From assembly GCF_016888005.1 (NCBI RefSeq), contig NZ_JAFDVE010000031.1, forward strand, positions 1 through 64,000: a stretch of 64,000 bases of DNA, written 5' to 3'. Shown in pieces: positions 51,951-60,349 of this stretch. The notes under the pieces were generated by a model, which was given only the letters and a program-made list of their open reading frames with translations, ran no database searches and was not told the origin of the DNA. Numbering within the stretch: position 1 is the stretch's first letter; each line of letters begins with the position of its first letter. This DNA comes from Phycicoccus sp. CSK15P-2 (lineage in GTDB: Bacteria; Actinomycetota; Actinomycetes; Actinomycetales; Dermatophilaceae). A program made the translations under genes and the position numbers.

Positions 51951-52033
51951 TGCGCAAGGGGGGATTTGAACCCCCACGCCCGTAAGGACACTGCCACCTG
52001 AAGACAGCGCGTCTGCCGTTCCGCCACTTGCGC
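51951..52033 (-). tRNA. tRNA-Leu (anticodon CAG)
   Basis: The minus strand folds into a class II tRNA of 83 bases. The acceptor stem GCGCAAG pairs with CTTGCGC, followed by A. The D-arm begins TGGCGGAACGGCAGACGC, the anticodon loop is TTCAGGT, a variable arm (TGTCCTTACGGGCG) is present, and the T-arm is GGGGGTTCAAATCCCCC. CCA is not encoded. It reads CUG codons. Confidence 0.95.
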
Positions 52034-52173
52034 GTGGTGCTCGATGAGCCGTCCCAGTGTGCCCGATGAACCCCCGATGCTCCAAAGCAGTCGAGCGGTC
52101 AGACGCTACCCACGTCCCGCTCCACCCACGCCCGAGCGCGCTCGGGGCGGCGCGCACCCGGGTGCCGTCGCGG

Positions 52174-53163
52174 TCACGAGCAGGCGGGAGCCTCGGCCTC
52201 GGCCTGGTGGTCGGACGGGCGGGCACGGCCGCCTCGCGGCCGTAGCCGCACCCCGGGCAGCGGAGGCGCCGGGATCCGGGCGACATCGCCCTCGTACCCC
52301 TCGACGGCGCCGAACGGGCCCGCGACGTCGCCGTCCCCCGACTCCCAGGCCTCCCGCGCGGCGGCGACCTCGTCGTGCGAGCGACCGACGAAGTTCCACC
52401 ACATGACGATCTCCTCCCCGAACGGCTCGCCCCCCAGCACGACGACCCGCGCACCGTCCTCGCCGGCCGTCAGGGCCACGTCGCGGGTGGCTCCGCTCCC
52501 GGCCGGGTCGAGCACACCGAGCTCGGCCGCTACCAGCTCCCGACCCGCCACCGTGACCGACCCGGTGTCCACGAGGACACCGATCTCGAAGGTCGCGGGG
52601 ACCTGCAGTGCCAGCGACGTCCCGGGCCGAAGCCGGACCTCGGCACCGAGCAGCGGCGACTCGACCCGCACCGGCGACTCCGACTCCCACAGCGACCCCA
52701 CGAACACCTGCGCCGACACACCGTCGGCCGGCTCCAGGACCGGGGGCACGTGGTGCTCGAAGCGTGGCTCGACCGCGGCGGAGGCCGCCGGCAGCACGAC
52801 CCACAGCTGCACCCCGTGGAGCACACTCGTCGAGGACGTCGAGACCTCCGAGTGCGAGATCCCCCGCCCCGCCGTCATGAGGTTGACCTCGCCAGGGCGC
52901 ACCGTCGCCACCGTGCCCAGCGAGTCGCGATGCTCGACCTCGCCGGCGAACAGCCACGACACCGTCGCCAGCCCACAGTGCGGGTGCGGCGCGACGTCCA
53001 TCCCGCCGGTGGCGGCGACATCGTCCGGACCGTAGTGGTCGGCGAAGCACCACGCGCCGACGAACGACCTCTCCCGCGACGGGAGCGTCCGCCGTACGGT
53101 CATCGCGCGAGGCCCCCCGAGAGGCACCTCGCGTGGCCGCACCACCTCGACCCGGACTGCCAT
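52174..53163 (-). CDS. Pirin family protein
   Basis: A 329-residue double-cupin protein. The metal-binding motif APHPHCGLATVSWLFAGEVEHRD holds the His residues, then GRGISHSEVS, with the last metal ligand in the same domain. The C-terminal cupin has FGEEIVMWWNFVGRSHDEV, also typical. The family includes quercetinases, but the activity here is unknown. Its C-terminal 30 residues are Arg/Pro-rich. It follows the zwf-like gene in the same direction with a 9-base gap. Confidence 0.9.
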   Translation of the reverse strand: MAVRVEVVRPREVPLGGPRAMTVRRTLPSRERSFVGAWCFADHYGPDDVAATGGMDVAPHPHCGLATVSWLFAGEVEHRDSLGTVATVRPGEVNLMTAGRGISHSEVSTSSTSVLHGVQLWVVLPAASAAVEPRFEHHVPPVLEPADGVSAQVFVGSLWESESPVRVESPLLGAEVRLRPGTSLALQVPATFEIGVLVDTGSVTVAGRELVAAELGVLDPAGSGATRDVALTAGEDGARVVVLGGEPFGEEIVMWWNFVGRSHDEVAAAREAWESGDGDVAGPFGAVEGYEGDVARIPAPPLPGVRLRPRGGRARPSDHQAEAEAPACS

Positions 53164-53172
53164 GGCCCCACG

Positions 53173-54561
53173 CTACGCGGAGGGCAGCCAGCCGTCCGGC
53201 CCCGACGACCCGGCGGGGTACTCCTCCATCGGCACCTTGTCCTGGGCGAAGGCGCGCAGCACCGGCGCGACGATCCGCCAGCACTCCTCTGCCGAGTCCC
53301 CCCGCACCGACAGCAGCCGCTCGCCGTCGAGGATCTGGCCCAGCACCTCCCCGTAGGCGTGCATCCGCGGGGGCGCGAGCGTGGCCGACAGCGTCTTCTG
53401 CTCGAGGTCGAAGGGGTCGCCCTCGGCGTTCATCGTCATGCTGAGCTCCATCGACCCCGGCTTGAGCCCGATGACGAGCCGGTCCGGGCCCTCCGCGCCC
53501 TGGAACCCGCCCGGCAGGTGCGCGACGTCGCGGAAGGTCACGACGATCTCCTTGCGCGGCTCGCCCATCCCCTTGCCGCTGCGCAGCACGAACGGCACGC
53601 CGGCCCACCGGTTGTTCTCGACCGCGACCGTCATCTGCGCCAGCGTCTCGGTCTTGCGCGCCGGGTCCACGCCCTCCTCGGAGGTGTAGTCCGGGATCTT
53701 CCGCCGGCCGATCGTCCCCGCGGTGTACCGCGCCCGGCGGGCCGACCTCGCGGCACTGCGCCCCCACGGCCGGACCGCCCGCAGCACCTGTGCCTTCTGG
53801 TCCTGCACCTCCTCGCTGTCCAGCGTCGTCACCGACTCCATGGCGAAGAGCGCGAGCACCTGGAGCAGGTGGCTCTGCAGCATGTCCCGCAACGCCCCGG
53901 CTCCGTCGTAGTAGCCGGCCCGGCCCTCGAGCGCGAGGTCCTCGTCGTAGACGATCTCGACCCGCTCGATGTGGTCGCGGCTCCACACGGGCTGGAAGAT
54001 GCGGTTCGCGAAACGCGTCCCCACGAGGTTGAGGACGGTGTTCACGCCGAGGAAGTGGTCGATCCGGAACACCCGCTCCTCCGGGACGACCCGGTGCAGC
54101 AGCGCGTTGAGGTCGCGGGCGCTCGCGAGGTCCGTGCCGAACGGCTTCTCCAGCGCGAGCCGGGTCACCTCGGGGAGGCGCAGGTCGGCCAGGAGGGCAC
54201 AGCACCGTGTCGTCACCGAGGGCGGCAGCGCGAAGAAGACGACGAGCGGGCCGTCGCCGCACCCTTCGACCAAGGCCCCGAGCGAGTCGGGGTCGAGGAT
54301 GTCCGACCGCACGTACTCGGTGTGCTTCACGACCCGGCCGGTCACCGCCTTCGGGGCCTGGACCTGCGCGAACGCCCCCTCGACCCGTGATGTCCACTCG
54401 GCGGCCGACAGCTCTGCCCGGTCCGCCCCGACGACCCGGACCCGTCGGTCACGCTCGGTGCTCAGCAGCGTGGCGAGCCCGGGGAGGAGCAGGCGTCGCG
54501 TGAGGTCACCCCCGGCGCCCAGCACGAGCAGCGTGACCGGCGGTGAGCTCTGCGTAGCCAT
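53173..54561 (-). CDS. Glucose-6-phosphate dehydrogenase family protein, catalytic Lys missing
   Basis: A 462-residue enzyme. The NADP-binding motif GAGGDLTRR starts at residue 15, and EKPFG (K139) and RIDHF (D168, H169) are kept. The family signature DHYLGKE is altered to DHFLGVN, so the conserved Lys (K205 in human) is Val173. RVEIVYDEDLALEGRAGYYDGAGALRDMLQSHLLQ is present. It may be a divergent, still functional zwf or a paralogue with other specificity. ATG at 54561 is chosen over the upstream frame. Confidence 0.88.
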   Translation of the reverse strand: MATQSSPPVTLLVLGAGGDLTRRLLLPGLATLLSTERDRRVRVVGADRAELSAAEWTSRVEGAFAQVQAPKAVTGRVVKHTEYVRSDILDPDSLGALVEGCGDGPLVVFFALPPSVTTRCCALLADLRLPEVTRLALEKPFGTDLASARDLNALLHRVVPEERVFRIDHFLGVNTVLNLVGTRFANRIFQPVWSRDHIERVEIVYDEDLALEGRAGYYDGAGALRDMLQSHLLQVLALFAMESVTTLDSEEVQDQKAQVLRAVRPWGRSAARSARRARYTAGTIGRRKIPDYTSEEGVDPARKTETLAQMTVAVENNRWAGVPFVLRSGKGMGEPRKEIVVTFRDVAHLPGGFQGAEGPDRLVIGLKPGSMELSMTMNAEGDPFDLEQKTLSATLAPPRMHAYGEVLGQILDGERLLSVRGDSAEECWRIVAPVLRAFAQDKVPMEEYPAGSSGPDGWLPSA

Positions 54562-54707
54562 GCCCACGATCCTCGCGCATCCGCCTGGACGCGTCCTGTG
54601 ACGAGGATCGGCACGATCTCGTCGCCCGGCGTCCAGAACGCTCCCAGGCGTGGAAGATACGCTGAACCCCACGTCTGCCGACCCCGAGACCGCCGAGGAG
54701 GTGCACC

Positions 54708-55595
54708 ATGGGTCTGCTCGACCGTCTCGAGGCGGGGATCGAGCGCGCCGTGCAAGGCACCTTCGCCCGGCACCTGCGCTCCAACGTCCACCCCGTCGAG
54801 ATCGCCAGCAACATCCGCCGGGCCATGGACGACCGCGCCGTCACCTCGTCCGGGCGCGCCATCGTCCCCAACGTCTTCGTCATCGAGCTCAGCCCGGGCG
54901 ACTACGACCGGCTCTCCCCCGACCTGCAGAGCGTCGAGGACGACCTCGTCGCCGCGGCCGAGGAGCACTGCGACGGCCAGCACTACCAGCCCGCCGGCCC
55001 CATCGACATCGTCTTCGAGGAGCACGACGACCTCGAGACCGGCGTCTTCCGGCTGCGCCCCTCGAAAGCCTCGCGCCCCCGCGCCACGGGGATGACCGGC
55101 CAGCAGCGCGCGGTCCGCTCCTCCCGTGAGGCCGCCCCGTCGGACGCCGCCGGCGGAGACGCTGCGGCCGGTTCCGCCGCCGCTGCCGCCGCCGGCGCTG
55201 CTGCAGCGGGTGCCTCCCCGGCCTCCGACGAGGACGACCAGCCCACCCGCCCGCACGAGACCCGTGGCGGCTCGCTCCCGCGCCGCCGGGTCAACCCCGC
55301 CGACCGCCCCTGGCTGGACGTCGACGGCGAGCGCTACCCGCTCATGGGAGCGATGACGGTCCTCGGGCGGGACGACGCCGCCGACATCATCCTCGACGAC
55401 CCCGGCATCTCCCGCCGGCACAGCGAGCTGCGGGTCACGACCGACGGCCCGCACTTCGTGACCACCGTGCGCGACCTCGGGTCGACGAACGGCACCTACG
55501 TGAACGGCGAGCGCATCTCGAGCACGCACCTCGAGGACGGCGACCGGATCACCGTGGGGCGCACCTCCATCACCTTCCGCGCGGGTCGGCGGTGA
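54708..55595 (+). CDS. fhaA: FhaA: DUF3662 and FHA-domain regulator of peptidoglycan synthesis
   Basis: A 295-residue protein. The N-terminal DUF3662 domain (GLLDRLEAGIERAVQGTFARHLRSNVHPVEIASNI) is followed by an Ala-rich linker at about 145-185 and a C-terminal FHA domain (VLGRDDAADIILDDPGISRRH and DLGSTNGTYVNG). FHA domains read phosphothreonine; mycobacterial FhaA binds the pseudokinase MviN/FhaA pathway controlled by PknB. It is the first gene of the wall-signalling operon. Confidence 0.92.
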   Translation: MGLLDRLEAGIERAVQGTFARHLRSNVHPVEIASNIRRAMDDRAVTSSGRAIVPNVFVIELSPGDYDRLSPDLQSVEDDLVAAAEEHCDGQHYQPAGPIDIVFEEHDDLETGVFRLRPSKASRPRATGMTGQQRAVRSSREAAPSDAAGGDAAAGSAAAAAAGAAAAGASPASDEDDQPTRPHETRGGSLPRRRVNPADRPWLDVDGERYPLMGAMTVLGRDDAADIILDDPGISRRHSELRVTTDGPHFVTTVRDLGSTNGTYVNGERISSTHLEDGDRITVGRTSITFRAGRR

Positions 55596-55602
55596 CCCGA
55601 CG

Positions 55603-56097
55603 ATGATGAGTGAGCTCACCCTCACCGTGCTCCGGCTCGGTCTGCTCGTCGTGCTGTGGGTCTTCATCTTCGCCGTCGTCGGCGTGCTCCGCGGTGACCT
55701 CTACGGCACCCGGGTGAACCGCCGCGCCACGACGCCCGCCCGCGGCAACCCCGCCCTCCCCGCCCCGCAGGGCCGCCGCGGACGGCCGAAGTCAGACCGG
55801 CGCGCGCCGTCCAAGCTCGTCGTCACCGCCGGGCCCTTGTCCGGCACGGTCCTCCCGCTGCACCGCAGCGGCACGCTCATCGGCCGCAGCCCCGAGTGCG
55901 CTCTCGTCCTCGACGACGACTACGCGTCCGGCCGGCACGCCCGCATCTTCCAGGACGACCACGGGGTCTGGATGGTCGAGGACCTCCGCTCCACCAACGG
56001 CACCTACCTGGGCGCCACGCGTCTCACCGACCCCCGGGAGGTCGCCGTCGGCAGCGTCCTGCGCATCGGGCAGACGTCGCTGGAGCTCCAGAGGTAG
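55603..56097 (+). CDS. fhaB: FhaB/FipA-like FHA-domain membrane protein
   Basis: A 164-residue protein with an N-terminal membrane helix (VLRLGLLVVLWVFIFAVVGVL) and a C-terminal FHA domain (LIGRSPECALVLDDDYASGRHARIF, DLRSTNGTYLG). It should display phosphopeptide-binding to the cytosol. Two ATGs are at the start. It follows fhaA by 7 bases and precedes pstP by 3 bases, in the conserved actinobacterial order. Confidence 0.9.
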   Translation: MMSELTLTVLRLGLLVVLWVFIFAVVGVLRGDLYGTRVNRRATTPARGNPALPAPQGRRGRPKSDRRAPSKLVVTAGPLSGTVLPLHRSGTLIGRSPECALVLDDDYASGRHARIFQDDHGVWMVEDLRSTNGTYLGATRLTDPREVAVGSVLRIGQTSLELQR

Positions 56098-56100
56098 CCG

Positions 56101-57507
56101 ATGCCCTTCGCCTTCCACTACGCAGCCCGATCCGACGTGGGCATGGTCCGGTCCAAGAACGAGGACTCGGGCTACGCCGGGCCCCACCTGCTCGCGATGG
56201 CCGACGGCATGGGCGGCCACGCCGGCGGTGAGGTCGCCAGCTCGATGGTCGTCGCGGCACTCGTCGACCTCGACGGCCAGTCCCTCTCCGGCCGCGACGC
56301 GAGCCAGGCCCTCCTGGACCGGATCACCCGGGCGAACCGCGACATCGGCGAGCAGATCGGCGACGACCCCTCGCTCGACGGCATGGGGACGACGCTCATC
56401 GCGATGCTGCGCACCGGCGAGAAGATCACGCTGGCGCACATCGGCGACTCGCGTGCCTTCCTCGCCCGGGACGGCAAGGTGACCCAGCTGACGAAGGACC
56501 ACAGCTTCGTCCAGAACCTCGTCGACGAGGGGCGGATCACCGCCGAGGAGGCCAAGACCCACCCCCAGCGGTCCCTCGTGACGCGCGTCCTCACCGGGTC
56601 CAGCGAGGACGAGCCCGACCTCGTGGTGCGCCAGGGCAAGGCCGGCGACCGCTACCTCATCGCCTCCGACGGCCTCACCGACTACGTCGCCCGGGACACC
56701 GTCGACGAGGTGCTCCTCGAGACCACCGACCCCGGCGAGTGCGCCGAGCGGCTCGTCTCGCTCGCGCTCAAGGCCGGCGCCCCGGACAACGTGACGATCG
56801 TCGTCGGCGACCTCGTCGACATCGCCAAGGTCGCCGCGCCGCCCACGCAGCCCCAGGTCGTGGGCGCTGCCGCGGTCCGTACCACCGGCACCCGGCCGAT
56901 CCCCACGTCACCGGCGGCGAAGGCCGCCGCGCTGACCAAGGCCGCGACGGGGTCCGACGAGGACGAGGAGCTGCACCTCGCCGAGGAGGGGCCGCGCACG
57001 AAGCGGGGCACCGCCCTGCGCGTCGCGGCCGCCCTGCTCATCGCCGCCGTCGTCGTCGCGGGCGGCTCGTACGGCGCCTGGGCATGGTCCCAGCAGCAGT
57101 ACTACCTCGGCGCCCAGAACGGGTTCGTCACGGTCTTCCGCGGCGTCGACCAGACCCTCGGCCCGGTCGCGCTGTCCTCCCCGGAGTACGAGACGACGAT
57201 CGCGGTCGACGACCTCCCCACGTCGTACCAGAACAGCATCGAGAACGGCATCACGGCGGCCGACCGCGCGAACGCCGACGAGCGCGTCGACGAGCTCCGG
57301 CTGCAGGCCAGCGCCTGCCGGTACGCCAAGGCCAACGGCGACCCGTGCCGCACGGTCCCACGCACCTGGACCACACCCAGCCCGACCCCCAGCCCCTCGC
57401 CCACGCCGTCGCCGAGCGGCTCGGGCCTGCCGTCCCTCCCGGACCCGGACTCCTCCACCCTCCTGCCCGACCCCACGTCGAGCCCGACCATCCCCCCGCC
57501 CGCATGA
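56101..57507 (+). CDS. pstP: PstP: PP2C-type Ser/Thr protein phosphatase
   Basis: A 468-residue membrane phosphatase. The metal-binding motifs are MVRSKNEDSG, LAMADGMGGHAGGEV and LIASDGLTDYV. Residues about 305-330 form a membrane helix (VAAALLIAAVVVAGGSYGAWAW), followed by an extracytoplasmic part that ends in a Pro/Ser/Thr-rich tail. It counteracts the Ser/Thr kinase encoded downstream. Spacing: 3 bases after fhaB; its stop overlaps rodA (ATGA). Confidence 0.93.
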   Translation: MPFAFHYAARSDVGMVRSKNEDSGYAGPHLLAMADGMGGHAGGEVASSMVVAALVDLDGQSLSGRDASQALLDRITRANRDIGEQIGDDPSLDGMGTTLIAMLRTGEKITLAHIGDSRAFLARDGKVTQLTKDHSFVQNLVDEGRITAEEAKTHPQRSLVTRVLTGSSEDEPDLVVRQGKAGDRYLIASDGLTDYVARDTVDEVLLETTDPGECAERLVSLALKAGAPDNVTIVVGDLVDIAKVAAPPTQPQVVGAAAVRTTGTRPIPTSPAAKAAALTKAATGSDEDEELHLAEEGPRTKRGTALRVAAALLIAAVVVAGGSYGAWAWSQQQYYLGAQNGFVTVFRGVDQTLGPVALSSPEYETTIAVDDLPTSYQNSIENGITAADRANADERVDELRLQASACRYAKANGDPCRTVPRTWTTPSPTPSPSPTPSPSGSGLPSLPDPDSSTLLPDPTSSPTIPPPA

Positions 57508-58886
57508 GCGTCGTCTCGTCCGTAGCCCCCCGCAGCGGCCGCACCACCGAGCTCATCCTGCTCCTCGGCGCGGTCGGCATCGTCCTGCTCGCCTACGTCA
57601 ACGTCGGCCTCGCCACCACGGGCACCATCCCGCCCGACCTCGTCGTCCTCGGGGTCGGCTACCTCGGCGTCAACCTCGCGTTCCACGTCGTCCTGCGCTG
57701 GAAGGCCAGGTACGCCGACCCGCTGCTGCTGCCGATCGTCACGCTGCTCAACGGGCTCGGGCTCGTGATGATCCACCGCATCGACCTCGCCCGGGGCCGC
57801 GACCTCACCGAGGGCGTCGCGCTGCGCCAGCTCATGTGGAGCGCGCTCGCGGTCGCGATCGCCGCCGGGGTGCTCGTCGTGCTCCGGGACCACCGGCTGC
57901 TCCGCCGGTACACCTACATCGCGGGAGTCGGCGGTTTCGCGCTGCTCCTCCTGCCGCTCCTGCCGGTCATCGGCAACGCGGAGTTCGGTTCTCGCATCTG
58001 GATCCGGGTAGGGCCGTTCTCGTTCCAGCCCGGGGAGGTCGCCAAGCTCGCCCTCGCCGTGTTCTTCGCCGGCTACCTCGTCCAGACCCGCGACGCGCTG
58101 TCCGTCGCCGGGCGGAAGATCCTCGGGCTGACCCTGCCGCGGGCACGCGACCTCGGACCCATCCTCATCGCGTGGCTCGCGAGCCTCGGGGTGCTCGTGT
58201 TCGAGCGCGACCTCGGGTCCTCGCTGCTCTTCTTCGGGCTGTTCGTCGCGATGCTCTACGTCGCCACCGAGCGCATCTCCTGGATCGCGATCGGCCTGTC
58301 GCTGTTCGTCGCGGGCGCCTACGTGGCCTACCTGCTCTTCGGCCACGTCCAGACCCGCGTGCTGCTCTGGCTGGACACCTTCAGCCCCGAGGCGCTGCAG
58401 ACCTCCGACCAGCTCGCGAAGGGCCTCATGGGCATGGCCGCCGGCGGGATGGTCGGCACCGGGCTCGGCCAGGGGCGCCCCGACATCACGTACCTCGCGG
58501 AGTCCGACTTCATCATCCCCAGCTTCGGTGAGGAGATCGGGATGATCGGGCTGTTCGCCGTCTTCGTCCTCTACGCGCTGCTCATCGAGCGCGGGCTGCG
58601 CACCTCCCTCGGCACTCGCGACGGCTTCGGCAAGCTGCTCGCCGCCGGCCTGTCGTTCTCGGTCGCGCTGCAGTGCTTCGTCGTCGTCGGTGGCGTCACA
58701 CGCGTCATCCCGCTCACCGGCCTCACCGCCCCGTTCCTGTCCTCGGGCGGGTCCTCGCTGCTCGCCAACTGGACGCTCGTGGCGCTCCTGCTCCGGATCT
58801 CCGACCACGCCCGGCGACCCCTGCCCGACCCCAAGGTGCAGAGCGACGTCGCGTCGGCGCACACCCAGGTGGTGAAGCTCTCGTGA
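57504..58886 (+). CDS. rodA: RodA/FtsW-family peptidoglycan glycosyltransferase
   Basis: A 460-residue SEDS protein with about ten to twelve membrane helices. Family features: FQPGEVAKLALAVFFAGYLV, LGSSLLFFGLFVAMLYVAT, GLGQGRPDITYLAESDFIIPSFGEEIG and the C-terminal LTAPFLSSGGSSLLANW. It polymerises glycan strands with its partner PBP2. ATG at 57504 overlaps pstP and its stop overlaps pbpA (GTGA). Confidence 0.93.
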   Translation: MSVVSSVAPRSGRTTELILLLGAVGIVLLAYVNVGLATTGTIPPDLVVLGVGYLGVNLAFHVVLRWKARYADPLLLPIVTLLNGLGLVMIHRIDLARGRDLTEGVALRQLMWSALAVAIAAGVLVVLRDHRLLRRYTYIAGVGGFALLLLPLLPVIGNAEFGSRIWIRVGPFSFQPGEVAKLALAVFFAGYLVQTRDALSVAGRKILGLTLPRARDLGPILIAWLASLGVLVFERDLGSSLLFFGLFVAMLYVATERISWIAIGLSLFVAGAYVAYLLFGHVQTRVLLWLDTFSPEALQTSDQLAKGLMGMAAGGMVGTGLGQGRPDITYLAESDFIIPSFGEEIGMIGLFAVFVLYALLIERGLRTSLGTRDGFGKLLAAGLSFSVALQCFVVVGGVTRVIPLTGLTAPFLSSGGSSLLANWTLVALLLRISDHARRPLPDPKVQSDVASAHTQVVKLS

Positions 58887-60337
58887 ACGCCCCGGTCCGT
58901 CGCCTGTCCATGCTGGTCGGCGCGCTCTTCGCCACCCTGCTCGTCTCGACGACGCTCATCCAGTACGTCTTCGCCGCCGACCTCAACGCCCGGCCGGACA
59001 ACCGCCGCACCCTCCTCGCCACGTACGGCCGGGAGCGCGGCGAGATCCTCGTCGGGCAGGACGCCATCGCGCGGTCCGTCCCCACCGACGACGAGTTCCA
59101 GTTCCAACGCGAGTACGCCGAACCGCGCCGCTACGCGCACGTCACCGGCTTCTACTCCTTCTACGGCGCGGTCAGCGGGCTCGAGCAGTCCCGCGACTCG
59201 CTGCTGTCCGGTGCGAGCGACAAGCTCTTCTACCGCCGGGTCTCCGACCTCTTCACCGGGCGCCGGCCGCAGGGCGCGACCCTCGAGACGACCCTCGACC
59301 CGGCCGTGCAGAAGGCCGCGGACGAGGGCCTCGGGGACGCCCGTGGGGCAGCCGTCGCGCTCGATCCGAAGACGGGAGCCATCCTCGCGATGGTGAGCAA
59401 GCCGAGCTACGACCCCAACAGCGTCGCCGGCCACGACCTCGGCGAGCTCGACGAGACATACCAGAAGCTGACCCAGCAGTCCGACCGCCCGCTGCTCAAC
59501 CGGGCCGTCGGCGGCGACCTCTACCCGCCGGGCTCGGTCTTCAAGATCGTCACCGCGGCCGCGGCGCTCTCGGACGGCGAGTACACCGAGGACTCCGTCT
59601 TCCCCGGCGGGAACGAGCTCGACCTCCCCCTGACGAGCGCCACGCTGCCGAACCACGACGGCGTCGCCTGCGACCCCTCCGGCGAGGTCACCCTGCGCCG
59701 CGCCGTCATCGTCTCGTGCAACACCGCGTTCGGTGACCTCGGCATGAAGCTCGGCGCCACGGCGCTGCAGGAGCAGGCGGCGAAGTTCGGCTTCGGCGAC
59801 GCGCTGTCCGTCCCGATGCGGGTCACCCCGAGCAGCGTGCCGAACGAGCTCAACGAACCCCAGCTCGCGCAGTCCGCCATCGGCCAGTTCGACGTGCGGG
59901 TCACGCCGATGCAGATGGCGATGGTGGCCTCGGGCGTCGCGAACGACGGCGTCGTCATGCAGCCCTACCTCGTCGAGTCGGTCATCGGCTCGGACCTGTC
60001 GGTCATCGAGTCCGCCGACCCGCGTGAGCTCTCCGAGGCCGTGAGCCCGGACGTCGCGAGCACCCTCACGGACATGATGGTCGCCACCGTCGACGAAGGC
60101 ACCGGACGTCGGGCCCAGATCCCCGGCGTGGACGTCGCCGGCAAGACCGGGACGGCCGAGCACGGCGAGGGCCGCCGGGCGCACGCCTGGTTCATCTCGT
60201 TCGCGCCGGCGGACGACCCCCAGATCGCCGTGGCGGTCATCGTCGAGGACGGTGGCACGGCGGGCAGCGAGACGAGCGGCGGAGCGGTGGCGGCTCCCAT
60301 CGCCCGCCAGATGATGGAAGCACGGCTGAACCGATGA
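58883..60337 (+). CDS. pbpA: Class B penicillin-binding protein 2 (PbpA)
   Basis: A 484-residue transpeptidase with an N-terminal membrane anchor (LSMLVGALFATLLVSTTLIQYVFA). The catalytic motifs are PPGSVFK (SxxK), SCN (SxN) and GKTGTAE (KTG). It cross-links peptidoglycan with RodA. GTG at 58883 overlaps rodA. Its stop is 12 bases before the kinase start, with the kinase's AGGAG in between. Confidence 0.93.
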   Translation: MNAPVRRLSMLVGALFATLLVSTTLIQYVFAADLNARPDNRRTLLATYGRERGEILVGQDAIARSVPTDDEFQFQREYAEPRRYAHVTGFYSFYGAVSGLEQSRDSLLSGASDKLFYRRVSDLFTGRRPQGATLETTLDPAVQKAADEGLGDARGAAVALDPKTGAILAMVSKPSYDPNSVAGHDLGELDETYQKLTQQSDRPLLNRAVGGDLYPPGSVFKIVTAAAALSDGEYTEDSVFPGGNELDLPLTSATLPNHDGVACDPSGEVTLRRAVIVSCNTAFGDLGMKLGATALQEQAAKFGFGDALSVPMRVTPSSVPNELNEPQLAQSAIGQFDVRVTPMQMAMVASGVANDGVVMQPYLVESVIGSDLSVIESADPRELSEAVSPDVASTLTDMMVATVDEGTGRRAQIPGVDVAGKTGTAEHGEGRRAHAWFISFAPADDPQIAVAVIVEDGGTAGSETSGGAVAAPIARQMMEARLNR

Positions 60338-60349
60338 GGAGTGCACGAC

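Noticed and set aside
51816-52454. Minus-strand frame across the tRNA-Leu gene
   Set aside because: It overlaps the tRNA, its terminator and the pirin gene, and its translation has no recognisable domain.
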